Positions 10,489 through 18,267 of a DNA stretch of 64,000 nucleotides are shown in pieces. Under the pieces are notes generated by a model. That model made no database searches. It had not been told where the DNA came from and was given only the letters and a program-made list of their open reading frames with translations. The DNA is taken from NCBI GenBank assembly GCA_030066085.1, contig JASJCI010000040.1:1-64000 (forward strand), given 5' to 3'. The position numbers and the translations under genes are program-made. Source of the stretch: Gammaproteobacteria bacterium (GTDB taxonomy: Bacteria; Pseudomonadota; Gammaproteobacteria; GCA-001735895). How positions within the stretch are numbered: the first letter of the stretch is position 1; each line of letters begins with the position of its first letter.

Positions 10489-11352
10489 ATGAGCGAGTCA
10501 CCCCATATTCACAACGTCGGCATGCAGAATTTCCAGCAGGTGGTGCTGGAAGGTTCGATGCAGACGCCGGTACTGGTGGACTTCTGGGCCGACTGGTGTC
10601 AGCCCTGCCTGCAGCTCACGCCGATCCTGGAAAAACTCGCTGACGAGTACGCCGGCAAGTTCATCGTCGCCAAGATCAACGCCGACCAGGAACAGGAACT
10701 GGCAGCGCATTTCGGCATCAAGAGCCTGCCGACGATGAAGCTGTTCTACCAGGGACAACTGGTGGACGAGCGCATGGGCCTGGTGCAGGAGGGCGATCTG
10801 CGCGCGATGCTCGACAAGCACATCGTGTCCGAGTCGGAAAAATTCATGCAGGCCGCCATGGTGGCTTACGAACAGGGCCACAAGCAGCAGGCGATGGATA
10901 TGCTGAACCACGCGCTCGCCAACGACCCCGAGAACCAGGAACTCAAGGTCAAGATTGCGCTGCTGGTCTACCAGGACGGCGACAGGGACAGCGCGGTCGC
11001 GCTGCTCGACAGCCTCGACGCGGAGGGCAGGAAACTCGACGACGCGGTGCGCCTGCAGGCGCAGATCCACATGGAGGAACAGCTCGCGGGTTTACCGCCG
11101 CTGGCCGATATCGAGGCAAAACTCGCCGAGGATCCGCGTGACTGCGAGGCGCTGATCCAGAAAAGCCGTCACCTGGTAGCCCAGGCGCAGTACGAAGACG
11201 CGATGGAGTGCCTGCTCGAGGTCATGCGGATCGACCGCGGTTTCGACGAAGACGCCGGCCGCAAGGGCTTGCTCGAAATCTTCGACATGCTCGGCGGTGA
11301 GCACCCCAGCGTGCAGAAGTATCGCCGCAAGCTCTTTACGCTGCTGCACTAA
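10489..11352 (+). CDS. cnoX: Thioredoxin-fold co-chaperedoxin, CnoX/YbbN family
   Basis: 287 aa, the length of E. coli YbbN/CnoX (284). N-terminal thioredoxin domain (about residues 8-112) with DFWADWCQPCLQLTP, cis-Pro segment SLPTMKLF and WAxWC-type active site; C-terminal TPR-like helical domain (about 118-287). CnoX proteins hold unfolding clients under bleach or oxidative stress and pass them to GroEL or DnaK. E. coli CnoX has lost its CxxC (SQHC); this protein keeps Cys37 and Cys40 (CQPC), so it could retain thiol-disulfide activity, as reported for Caulobacter CnoX. Monocistronic by layout. Confidence 0.9.
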   Translation: MSESPHIHNVGMQNFQQVVLEGSMQTPVLVDFWADWCQPCLQLTPILEKLADEYAGKFIVAKINADQEQELAAHFGIKSLPTMKLFYQGQLVDERMGLVQEGDLRAMLDKHIVSESEKFMQAAMVAYEQGHKQQAMDMLNHALANDPENQELKVKIALLVYQDGDRDSAVALLDSLDAEGRKLDDAVRLQAQIHMEEQLAGLPPLADIEAKLAEDPRDCEALIQKSRHLVAQAQYEDAMECLLEVMRIDRGFDEDAGRKGLLEIFDMLGGEHPSVQKYRRKLFTLLH

Positions 11353-11400
11353 CACCCGCCGGGTTCTCGCGAGGGCACAAAAGTCACCAGGATTAATGAC

Positions 11401-11488
11401 TTGTCACCCCGCGGTTTAACCGCGGGGTCCAGGGTCTCGGCATTTCCGCACTATCCGTGGATCCCGCGGTTAAACCGCGGGATGACAA
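11401..11488. repeat. Palindromic intergenic element, copy 2
   Basis: About 88 bp. Left end TTGTCACCCCGCGGTTTAAC, right end TTAAACCGCGGGATGACAA. Each arm is a small palindrome and the two ends are inverted repeats of each other. It sits between the convergent cnoX-like gene and xerD, so it could also act as a bidirectional transcript-end structure. Same family as 6113-6206 and 18268-18366. Confidence 0.82.
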
Positions 11489-11566
11489 TTAACATCCGGC
11501 GCTTTCAAACCAATCGCGTCTTCTTATGCAACCCTCCCGACGAGCCTTGCGGCCTGGTGAGAGGAG

Positions 11567-12475
11567 CTACCCGCGCGGATGGTGTTCGGCGTGGATTGCC
11601 TGCAGGCGCGCCTGCGCGACGTGGGTGTAGATCTGGGTGGTAGACAGGCTGCTGTGACCAAGCAGCATCTGCACCGTGCGCAGGTCGGCGCCATGATTCA
11701 GCAGGTGCGTGGCGAAGGCATGCCGCAGTGAATGTGGCGAGTACGCCGTCTTGACTCCTGCCGCCAGCAAGTGCTTCTTGATGTTCTGCCAGAACGCCTG
11801 GCGCGTGATCGCCCGCCCACGGCTCGACAGGAAGAGCGCATCGGTCAGTACTTGCGGACGCACCAGTTCGGCTCGCGCGGAAGCCAGGTAACGCCCGATC
11901 CAGTATTGCGCCTCCTCGCCGACAGGAACTACCCGCTCCTTGCTGCCCTTGCCTACCAGGCGCACGAGACCGAGATTGGTGTTGATCTGGCCGAGTTGCA
12001 GGCCGACCAGTTCACTGACCCGCAGGCCCGAGCCGTACATGGTTTCGAGCATCGCGCGATCGCGCAACCCGAACGGCGTTTGCAGGCCGGGGGCGGCGAG
12101 CAGTTTTTCTATGTCGCCCTCGCCAGGGGCCTGCGGCAGGCTGCGATGAATTTTCGGTGCGCTGATCAGCGCGGTGGGGTTCTCCTGCCGATCACCGCGA
12201 CGCACGAGGTGCTGGTAATACTGCTTCAGGGTCGACAGCAGGCGCGCGGACGAGCGTGCCGATGCACCGCTATCGAAACGCTCGCCGAGGTACTCCTGTA
12301 TCTGGCTCTGCCGGGCTGCGGCGAGATGCCCGCCCCGCTGACCCAGCCAGCGCGAGAACTGTTGCAGATCCTGACGGTAGGCACGCAGCGTCAGCTCGGC
12401 CAGGCCCTTCTCTGCCCAGAGTTGATCGATAAAGCGATCGATCTCGCGCTCGACGATGTTGTCCGTGCCGGTCAC
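11567..12475 (-). CDS. xerD: Site-specific tyrosine recombinase XerD
   Basis: 302 aa; with XerC it resolves chromosome dimers at dif. N-terminal SAM-like core-binding domain (ARSSARLLSTLKQYYQHL) and C-terminal catalytic domain with the R-K-H-R-H-Y set in GSGLRVSEL, GKGSKERVVPVG, HSLRHAFATHLL, LGHSSLSTTQIYTH. Ends AEHHPRG, like E. coli XerD (QHHPRA). The GTG at 12475 aligns with the E. coli start. It has no Shine-Dalgarno and lies 3 bp past the oligo-T tract of the preceding gene's terminator. The dif site was not found here. Confidence 0.95.
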   Translation of the reverse strand: MTGTDNIVEREIDRFIDQLWAEKGLAELTLRAYRQDLQQFSRWLGQRGGHLAAARQSQIQEYLGERFDSGASARSSARLLSTLKQYYQHLVRRGDRQENPTALISAPKIHRSLPQAPGEGDIEKLLAAPGLQTPFGLRDRAMLETMYGSGLRVSELVGLQLGQINTNLGLVRLVGKGSKERVVPVGEEAQYWIGRYLASARAELVRPQVLTDALFLSSRGRAITRQAFWQNIKKHLLAAGVKTAYSPHSLRHAFATHLLNHGADLRTVQMLLGHSSLSTTQIYTHVAQARLQAIHAEHHPRG

Positions 12476-12477
12476 GC

Positions 12478-12507
12478 AAAAAAAAAGGCACAGCAAGCTG
12501 TGCCTTT
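12478..12507 (-). terminator. Rho-independent terminator of the histone-like gene
   Basis: Perfect 11-bp stem AAAGGCACAGC / GCTGTGCCTTT (arms 12484-12494 and 12497-12507, 2-nt loop). In minus-strand direction it runs into a tract of nine T (12486 down to 12478). Located 25 bp after the stop of the histone-like gene and directly in front of the xerD start. Confidence 0.9.
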
Positions 12508-12531
12508 GTTCACGCTATCGTGACTCAAACC

Positions 12532-12918
12532 CTACTTCTTTTTCGCTTTCTTCTTGGGTTTGGCCGCTCTGGCCGAGGCGCTAATGGCTTTATGGACAGT
12601 TTTAAGCTGCTCCTTCAAGCGCTGGATTTCCTTCGCCATGGCCTTGTTCTTCGCTTCCAGGGCCTTGTGTGCCGCGGCGGATATGGTAGCGACTCTTTTC
12701 TTCACCGCAGCCCTTTTCTTGGCAACGGCTTTCGCGGCTTTCTTTACTGCCGCCGGCCTGGTGGGTTTTTTGATTCCCGCTTTCTTCTTGACTGCGGGTT
12801 TTGCGGCTTTCTTTTTCACCGCCGGCCGAGTGGCCTTCTTTTTTACTGCAGGTTTGCTAGCCTTTTTCGCCGGTGCTTTCGCTTTCGGCTTGGCCGCCTT
12901 CTTTGCTGTCGCCATCAT
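12532..12918 (-). CDS. Histone H1-like Lys/Ala-rich DNA-binding protein
   Basis: 128 aa made almost entirely of A, K, P, V and R. The N-terminal two thirds is a run of imperfect repeats of the type KPAVKKKA (about residues 12-60). Then comes a likely coiled-coil segment ALEAKNKAMAKEIQRLKEQLKTVHKAI (about 86-112, read in two parts) and a basic tail PKKKAKKK. Resembles eukaryotic H1-tail-like bacterial proteins (AlgP/Hc1 type) that bind DNA or RNA non-specifically. Strong GAGGAG ribosome-binding site; two consecutive ATGs (12918, 12915) are both acceptable starts. Own promoter and terminator, so a single-gene unit. Low complexity prevents a finer family call. Confidence 0.85.
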   Translation of the reverse strand: MMATAKKAAKPKAKAPAKKASKPAVKKKATRPAVKKKAAKPAVKKKAGIKKPTRPAAVKKAAKAVAKKRAAVKKRVATISAAAHKALEAKNKAMAKEIQRLKEQLKTVHKAISASARAAKPKKKAKKK

Positions 12919-12948
12919 CCAGTCTCCTCACGTTAACTAACGGACGCC

Positions 12949-12976
12949 ATTATAAAAAGCATTTGTCAGAATACAA
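12949..12976 (-). promoter_or_regulatory. Strong-looking promoter of the histone-like gene
   Basis: Minus strand: -35 TTGTAT (12971-12976), 16-bp spacer, perfect -10 TATAAT (12949-12954), about 30 bp before the start. The surrounding 12940-13130 is unusually A/T-rich for this genome, with several T runs, as expected for a promoter region between two divergent genes. Confidence 0.6.
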
Positions 12977-13134
12977 TAGCGCTTCTGTATAAAAAACAAA
13001 TGCTACGAGTCATAACACGTAATGCATTATAGTTTGCTCAAAGTTTTTTGTTTGCAAAAAAATTTTTTCGATTTTTTTTTGCATTTTTTGTTCGCGCCAG
13101 CGTATTACTTTTAATTCTACCAGTCACCTTGAAC

Positions 13135-13596
13135 ATGCCATCGAAACGATTTGAAAACTGTCCGCCCGCGAGCCTGTGGCGTCAACTCGCGGCGATGGTT
13201 TACGACAGCTTTTTAATCGTGGCGCTGTTGTTTTTCGCGTTCGCAATCCTGGTCGCTTTCAATCGAGGTGAAGCCGTGGAACCGAACCTGGCTTACACGC
13301 TGTTCCTGCTATTCGTCGTCTTCACATTTTACGCGTGGTTCTGGCACAAGTCGGGGCAGACGCTCGGCATGAGTGCGTGGAAAATTCGCATCGTATCGGA
13401 ATTCGGCGGCAATCCGAGCTGGGCAGTCGGTTATCTCCGCCTGTTGTTCGCGCTGCTGTCCTGGGCCTGCCTCGGACTCGGATACTGGTGGCGCCTGTTC
13501 AAACCCTACACCTGGCACGACCGGCTGAGCCAGACCCGCATCCTGTACGTCAAGTCAGCCGCCGACGACCCGCCGCCCGCGCCCCACGACGTGTGA
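13135..13596 (+). CDS. RDD-family inner-membrane protein
   Basis: 153 aa with the RDD-domain pattern: N-terminal PASLWRQLAAMVYDSFLI (R and D in the first membrane helix), a second helix (YTLFLLFVVFTFYAWFW), the motif KSGQTLGMSAWKIRIV and a third helix (LLFALLSWACLGLGYWW), ending with WHDRLSQT. RDD proteins are small membrane proteins of mostly unknown transport or regulatory function. The ATG at 13135 is chosen; an in-frame upstream extension to 13048 would translate a T-rich promoter-like tract. The 3' end overlaps the convergent lptG by 42 bp. Confidence 0.87.
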   Translation: MPSKRFENCPPASLWRQLAAMVYDSFLIVALLFFAFAILVAFNRGEAVEPNLAYTLFLLFVVFTFYAWFWHKSGQTLGMSAWKIRIVSEFGGNPSWAVGYLRLLFALLSWACLGLGYWWRLFKPYTWHDRLSQTRILYVKSAADDPPPAPHDV

Positions 13597-14655
13597 CTGG
13601 CGCCGGTACAAAAGGTACAGGGCGAGCCCGAGAAACAAAAGATTCGGCAAAGCGGTAACCAGCAAGGCGTTGATTTTCATCTGGTTTCCAAACTGAAACA
13701 CGAGCCGGTCGACCACCACGAAGGTAAGCCCGAGAATTATTCCGGTCATCAACCGCTGGCCCGCGTTCGTCTGCCGCTGGCTGCCGAGCAGAAATGGAAA
13801 AGCGAGCAGGCTCATGACGACGATGGTCATCGGCGCAAGAACTTTCTGCCAGAAAATCAACCGCTCGTTACCGGCTTCGAGCTGGTTGTTATCGAGAAAT
13901 TCGAGGTATGCGTGCAGATCGCCGGTCGACATCCGCCGCGGCTTGATCATCAGGACACGCAGCAAATCGCGCGAGAGTCCGCCCGAGTACTCAAGCCGCG
14001 CGCTGGTTTCGGCAACCACCGCGCCGTCGTGCAGGTAGGAGGTTACCGCCTGCTGTAACTCCCAGCCCTGTTCGAGCGGAATGGCGCTGTCCGCGCGCGT
14101 TACCGAGACGAGCCGACGCTCGGCGTCGAGACGATATACCTCGACCTGCTGCGCGTAACCGTCCGGGAACAGTTTGCCGATACGCAGCACGCTATCGCCG
14201 TCCTTGATCCACAGGCCCTGCTTGTCACGCAGCGCGCTGGTCTTGTTCTTTGAAATGCTCCTCAGGGCGCGCGCACTATCCTCGCTTACGGGTACAACCC
14301 AGTCGGCCAGCACAAAGGTTAAACCGGCGATCAAAACGCTCGCCTGCAACACGGAAAACAGCAACCGCTTGAGCGAAACACCCGACGCCAGCATCGCGAT
14401 GATTTCACTATTACTGGCAAGCGCTCCCAGGGTCAGGATACTGCCGAGCAAAACCGCGAGCGGCATGAACTCCACTACCCTGCTCGGAATGCTCATCAGC
14501 ATGTACTTGAACAGTTTGGTCATGTCGTAACTGCCCTGGCCGATGTCCCCCAGTTCGCGCACGAAAACGAACACCAGGCTGAGACTGACCAGCACCGCCA
14601 GCGCGCCGAGCGTTCCCAGGTGCACGTTGCGCTGCAGGTAACGATCGATGATCAT
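13555..14655 (-). CDS. lptG: LPS export ABC transporter permease LptG
   Basis: 366 aa. Inner-membrane permease of the LptB2FG extractor that pulls lipopolysaccharide out of the inner membrane towards LptC/LptA. YjgP/YjgQ-family architecture: N-terminal membrane helices (starting MIIDRYLQRNVHLGTLG), SRVVEFMPLAVLLGSI, a periplasmic beta-jellyroll domain (about residues 125-265, with LWIKDGDSVLRIG), then C-terminal helices. The ATG overlaps the end of lptF by 4 bp. The extreme C-terminus (RRQSHVVGRGRRVVGG) overlaps the convergent RDD gene. Confidence 0.94.
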   Translation of the reverse strand: MIIDRYLQRNVHLGTLGALAVLVSLSLVFVFVRELGDIGQGSYDMTKLFKYMLMSIPSRVVEFMPLAVLLGSILTLGALASNSEIIAMLASGVSLKRLLFSVLQASVLIAGLTFVLADWVVPVSEDSARALRSISKNKTSALRDKQGLWIKDGDSVLRIGKLFPDGYAQQVEVYRLDAERRLVSVTRADSAIPLEQGWELQQAVTSYLHDGAVVAETSARLEYSGGLSRDLLRVLMIKPRRMSTGDLHAYLEFLDNNQLEAGNERLIFWQKVLAPMTIVVMSLLAFPFLLGSQRQTNAGQRLMTGIILGLTFVVVDRLVFQFGNQMKINALLVTALPNLLFLGLALYLLYRRQSHVVGRGRRVVGG

Positions 14656-15743
14656 GCCGGGGGCCTCGCGAACAGCATGCCGTGATTACGCCGGTAAAGC
14701 AGCGTCACGGTCAGCACCAGGAATAGCGCGTGCACCCACCAGAAATTAATTGCCATCGGCAGGTTGCCGGTTTCGAGTTGCGCGCGGGTTACGCCGATAA
14801 GGTTCATGTAGACGATGTAGGCCAGGCCTGCCCAGGCGACCTTGCCGAAGCGCCCGTGACGCGGCGCGATGTAGGACAGGGGCACCGCGAGCAGCGCCAG
14901 CATCAGCAGCGCAAACGGGATCGATATGCGCCAGTACAGCTCGATCCGATCCTGCGGCGACGGCGAGGCCCGGAGTTCGGCCGGCGTCTTCTGGGTTTCA
15001 TCGAGCTCCGTGGTGTCACCTCGCGAGCGGTTCTCGATCAGGATGCCGTGCTGCTCGAACTCGACGATACGGAAATCCCGCTGCCCCGCCATGCCCTCGT
15101 GGCGTTGTCCCGGACCGACCACGAGAAACACTTCGCCGGTGCGTTCGTCGACGCGCAGGCGACCGCTCTCGGCGGTCTCCAGTACCATGCGATCCGGCAG
15201 CGTCTGGCTGATGATGATATCGCGCAACTCGAGCCGGTCTGCGGACAGTGATTCCATGTAAAACACGAGGTCGCCGTCGCTGCTCTGGTTGAACTGTCCC
15301 GGCCTGATCAGCTGGAACTCGTTGCGGTTCTTCTCCTCGATGATGATTTCCTCGGCGTAGCGCAGTACCTCGGCGTTCAACCAGACCGTGGCATACAAGC
15401 TGAACGCGAACAGCGGCAGCGCAATCGCCAGGACCGGCACATAGAAATCTCGATAACCGACGCCGCAGGCGAGCATGACCACCACCTCGTGATCCTTGTA
15501 CATGCGTCCGAACGCGAACACGATACCGAGAAACAGGCCGATTGGCAGCACCAGCGTCAGGATCGCGACCGACTGGCTCAGCATTACGGGCAACAGCGCC
15601 TGCTGCGGCACATCGCCATCGGCAATGTCTGCCAGCACGCGGCCGAGCGCGTTGCTGAGCAGGATGACGTACAGCACCAGCAGCGTCGCGGCACTGGTCT
15701 TCAGAACTTCGCGGGCGAGGTAACGGGAAATGATGTTGCGCAT
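14652..15743 (-). CDS. lptF: LPS export ABC transporter permease LptF
   Basis: 363 aa, partner of LptG. Starts MRNIISRYLAREVLKTSAA, typical of LptF. Transmembrane helices at about residues 15-35, 55-80 and 100-120, then a periplasmic jellyroll domain, then three C-terminal helices (about 270-355). FGRMYKDHEVVVMLACGVG is the cytoplasmic coupling region that contacts LptB. Divergent from pepA, as in many gammaproteobacteria. LptB, LptC and LptA are not in the window. Confidence 0.95.
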   Translation of the reverse strand: MRNIISRYLAREVLKTSAATLLVLYVILLSNALGRVLADIADGDVPQQALLPVMLSQSVAILTLVLPIGLFLGIVFAFGRMYKDHEVVVMLACGVGYRDFYVPVLAIALPLFAFSLYATVWLNAEVLRYAEEIIIEEKNRNEFQLIRPGQFNQSSDGDLVFYMESLSADRLELRDIIISQTLPDRMVLETAESGRLRVDERTGEVFLVVGPGQRHEGMAGQRDFRIVEFEQHGILIENRSRGDTTELDETQKTPAELRASPSPQDRIELYWRISIPFALLMLALLAVPLSYIAPRHGRFGKVAWAGLAYIVYMNLIGVTRAQLETGNLPMAINFWWVHALFLVLTVTLLYRRNHGMLFARPPA

Positions 15744-15899
15744 GGAATCGCGGCGAGCCTGCCTGTTGTTTGCGATTTTAGCCCGGCCAGCTTAAGTTTC
15801 GCTGAACGATCCTGCTGACCCGATGGTATCTACGACTGGTATTTTTTGCCGCTTTACGTATCTTATCGCGTTATTCCAACAATCGATACCGGGACCAAC

Positions 15900-17390
15900 A
15901 TGGAATTCAGCCTCAAGACGAGCGCGCCCGAAGCCTCGCGCAGCGCCTGCCAGATCATCACCGTTTCCCAACCACGCAAGCTCGGCAAGAGCGGGCAACG
16001 TGTCGACAGGACAAGCAAGGGTTACCTGTCCGCCGTGATGAAGCGTGGCGACATGGACGGCAAACCCGGACAGACGCTGCTGCTGCCCGCGGTGCCGGGA
16101 CTCAACTCGAAACGCGTGTTGCTGGTCGGCTGCGGCAAGGACAGCGACATGAACGAGCGCGTCTTCACCAAGGTCGTCGGCGCCGCGATGACCGCGCTGC
16201 AGGTTTGCGGCGCGCGCGAGGCCGAGATTTATCCCGCCGACATCACCCTCAAGGGTCGCGACCTGGCCTGGAAGGTGCGCCATGCCGTCATGCTCGCCGG
16301 CAACAGCGACTATCGATTCAATGCATGCAAGAGCGGCAAAGCCGAGAGGCCGACCGGCATTCGCAAGCTTGCCGTGGTGGTCGACAAGGCGGGGGCTGCC
16401 GCGGCGCGCCAGGCCATTGCACAGGGCTATGCGATCAGCGCGGGTATGAGTCTTGCGCGCGATCTCGGCAACCTGCCGGCCAACATCTGCACCCCGAGCT
16501 ACCTGGCAAAAGAGGCGCGTGCGCTCGCACGTGGCAACAAGCGCCTCACGGTCAAGGTGCTGGAAGAAGCCGACATGAAAAAGCTCAAGATGGGATCGTT
16601 GCTGTCGGTCGGTGCCGGCAGTCGCCAGCCTTCCAAACTGATCATCTTCGAGTACCGCGGCGCGGCGGCCAAGGAGCCGCCGATCGCGCTGGTCGGCAAG
16701 GGTGTTACCTTCGATACCGGCGGTATCTCGCTCAAGCCCGGCCTGATGATGGACGAGATGAAGTTCGACATGTGCGGTGCGGCCTCCGTATTCGGCACCC
16801 TGAAAGCGGTATCCGAACTCGAGCTGCCGATCAACGTGGTGGGCGCGGTACCGGCGGTCGAGAACATGCCCGACGGGATCGCGACCAAGCCCGGCGACAT
16901 CGTCACCAGCATGTCGGGCCAGACCATCGAGATTCTGAACACCGACGCGGAGGGCCGTCTAATCCTGTGCGACGCCCTGACCTACGTTGGCCGCTACAAG
17001 CCGCGCTGCGTGGTCGATATCGCGACCTTGACCGGCGCGGTGATCGTGGCGCTGGGCAAGGTGCCATCCGGTGTCATGGGCAACAACCGTGCCCTGATCA
17101 ATCAGCTGATCAAGTGTGGTCAGCAGATCGACGACAAGATCTGGGAACTGCCGCTGTGGGACGAGTACCAGGACCAGCTCAAGAGTAATTTCGCCGACAT
17201 GGCCAATATCGGCGGGCGCGATGCCGGCACCATCACCGCGGCCTGCTTCCTGTCCCGGTTTACCAGGGACTACAAGTGGGCGCACCTGGACATCGCCGGC
17301 ACCGCGTGGCTCGGCGGCGACGCCAAGGGTGCCACCGGGCGGCCGGTACCGCTGCTGACCCAGTTCGTCATGAACCAGGTCGAGGCATGA
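15900..17390 (+). CDS. pepA: Cytosol leucyl aminopeptidase PepA
   Basis: 496 aa (E. coli PepA 503). M17 di-metal aminopeptidase; in E. coli also a DNA-binding accessory factor for Xer recombination at cer. The N-terminal alpha/beta domain is followed by the catalytic domain with VGKGVTFDTGGISLKP (metal-binding Lys and Asp), MKFDMCGAASV, and the M17 signature NTDAEGRLIL. The ATG at 15900 (MEFSLKTSAP) is the family start. The stop overlaps the holC ATG (ATGA). xerD also lies in this window, so both Xer-related proteins are close. Confidence 0.96.
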   Translation: MEFSLKTSAPEASRSACQIITVSQPRKLGKSGQRVDRTSKGYLSAVMKRGDMDGKPGQTLLLPAVPGLNSKRVLLVGCGKDSDMNERVFTKVVGAAMTALQVCGAREAEIYPADITLKGRDLAWKVRHAVMLAGNSDYRFNACKSGKAERPTGIRKLAVVVDKAGAAAARQAIAQGYAISAGMSLARDLGNLPANICTPSYLAKEARALARGNKRLTVKVLEEADMKKLKMGSLLSVGAGSRQPSKLIIFEYRGAAAKEPPIALVGKGVTFDTGGISLKPGLMMDEMKFDMCGAASVFGTLKAVSELELPINVVGAVPAVENMPDGIATKPGDIVTSMSGQTIEILNTDAEGRLILCDALTYVGRYKPRCVVDIATLTGAVIVALGKVPSGVMGNNRALINQLIKCGQQIDDKIWELPLWDEYQDQLKSNFADMANIGGRDAGTITAACFLSRFTRDYKWAHLDIAGTAWLGGDAKGATGRPVPLLTQFVMNQVEA

Positions 17391-17800
17391 CGCGGATCGA
17401 CTTCTACCAGCTGGACGCCGCGCGCCACCAGCCTGAACAGGTCGTCTGCCGTCTATGCCAGAAAGCCTGGGAAGCGCGCCAGCCGACCCTGTTGCTCACG
17501 CGCGATGCGGAACACAGCCAGCTGCTCGACCAGCGCCTGTGGACCTGGTCGGACGAGAGTTTCCTGCCGCACGACTGCGACGACGACGCGCAATTCGCAA
17601 CGCCGATCCTGGTGCATGACAACCCTGATCCGAAGGGCGATCGCCACCTGCTGATCAACCTGTCGACAAGTGTCCCGGCCTGGTTCGCGCAGTTCGAACG
17701 CGTGATCGAGCTGGTCACGGAGGACAACCGGCAGCAGGCGCGCGAGCACTACAGCTTCTACAAGGAACGCGGTTACCCGCTGAACCACGTGACCCTGTGA
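17387..17800 (+). CDS. holC: DNA polymerase III chi subunit
   Basis: 137 aa. HolC binds SSB and, through psi, ties the clamp loader to SSB-coated DNA. Begins MTRIDFYQLD, followed by VVCRLCQKAWEARQPTLLL and DQRLWTWSDESFLPHD, the latter a hallmark of chi; ends EHYSFYKERGYPLNHVTL. Overlaps pepA (4 bp) upstream and the next gene (4 bp, GTGA) downstream. The pepA-holC-valS arrangement is widely conserved in gammaproteobacteria, which supports the call. Confidence 0.95.
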   Translation: MTRIDFYQLDAARHQPEQVVCRLCQKAWEARQPTLLLTRDAEHSQLLDQRLWTWSDESFLPHDCDDDAQFATPILVHDNPDPKGDRHLLINLSTSVPAWFAQFERVIELVTEDNRQQAREHYSFYKERGYPLNHVTL

Positions 17801-18117
17801 GCGAACGAGACAACATCCCGGTACTGACCGACCTGATCGAAAAGGGTCTCGAGATCAGCCTGGCCGATCTCGGCCTCGATGGCGATGACGGGGAAGAGAT
17901 CGAGTTAGCCGTGTCGGACCATGACGACACCGAGCTCGAGATTACCGAAGCGGATACCGAGGACGACGCGGTCGACCGCGCCGTCCGCGCCGAGGCGGAC
18001 GAATGGCTCGCCGAACATCCGGCGCTGGAACAGGCGATCCGCCGAATCCTCGACGAACATACCGAGCTCGCGCTACAGGAAATCAAGCTCGCTATCCAGC
18101 GCGAACTGGCCAAATAA
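17797..18117 (+). CDS. Small acidic protein between holC and valS, function unknown
   Basis: 106 aa, GTG start overlapping the holC stop (GTGA). Very acidic centre (LDGDDGEEIEL, TELEITEADTEDD), then a predicted helical C-terminal half (EWLAEHPALEQAIRRILDEHT, in two pieces, and LQEIKLAIQRELAK). No enzymatic motif, signal peptide or membrane segment. A short gene at this position occurs in other gammaproteobacterial holC-valS intervals, but I do not recognise a named family. Translational coupling suggests a link with holC/replisome or only shared expression. The stop codon lies inside a hairpin (18112-18136). Confidence 0.75.
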   Translation: MSERDNIPVLTDLIEKGLEISLADLGLDGDDGEEIELAVSDHDDTELEITEADTEDDAVDRAVRAEADEWLAEHPALEQAIRRILDEHTELALQEIKLAIQRELAK

Positions 18118-18136
18118 GGCGCGAAGCGCCTTATTT
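18112..18136 (+). terminator. Hairpin at the end of the pepA-holC operon
   Basis: Perfect 11-bp inverted repeat AAATAAGGCGC / GCGCCTTATTT with a 3-nt loop (GAA). The left arm contains the TAA stop of the small acidic protein. The right arm ends in TTATTT rather than a pure T tract, so it may be a weak terminator or an mRNA-end stabiliser. Confidence 0.6.
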
Positions 18137-18137
18137 G

Positions 18138-18252
18138 GTCATCCCGGAAACGGCGCAGCCGTTATCCGGGATCTCCCGATGACGGCATCACCATAAGAAG
18201 ATCCCGCCAGGTCGGAGCCCGCCGGGCCGCGCAGGCCTGCGCGGGAATGACG
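18138..18252. repeat. Cluster of GTCATCCCGG-type palindromes before valS
   Basis: GTCATCCCGGAAACGGC and GCCGTTATCCGGGAT form a hairpin at 18138-18162, and a closing GATGAC at 18178-18183 mirrors the opening GTCATC. A second, partial structure runs from GATCCCGCC (about 18201) to GCGCGGGAATGAC (about 18252). These share the GTCATCCCG terminal motif with the longer dispersed elements but differ inside. Confidence 0.6.
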
Positions 18253-18267
18253 ATGAAACTTTCCCTG

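Noticed and set aside
12554-12940. Plus-strand frame coding a very Phe/Leu/Ala-rich 'membrane' protein
   Set aside because: It is the antisense reading of the AAG/GCC-rich histone-like gene, which has its own promoter, ribosome-binding site and terminator.
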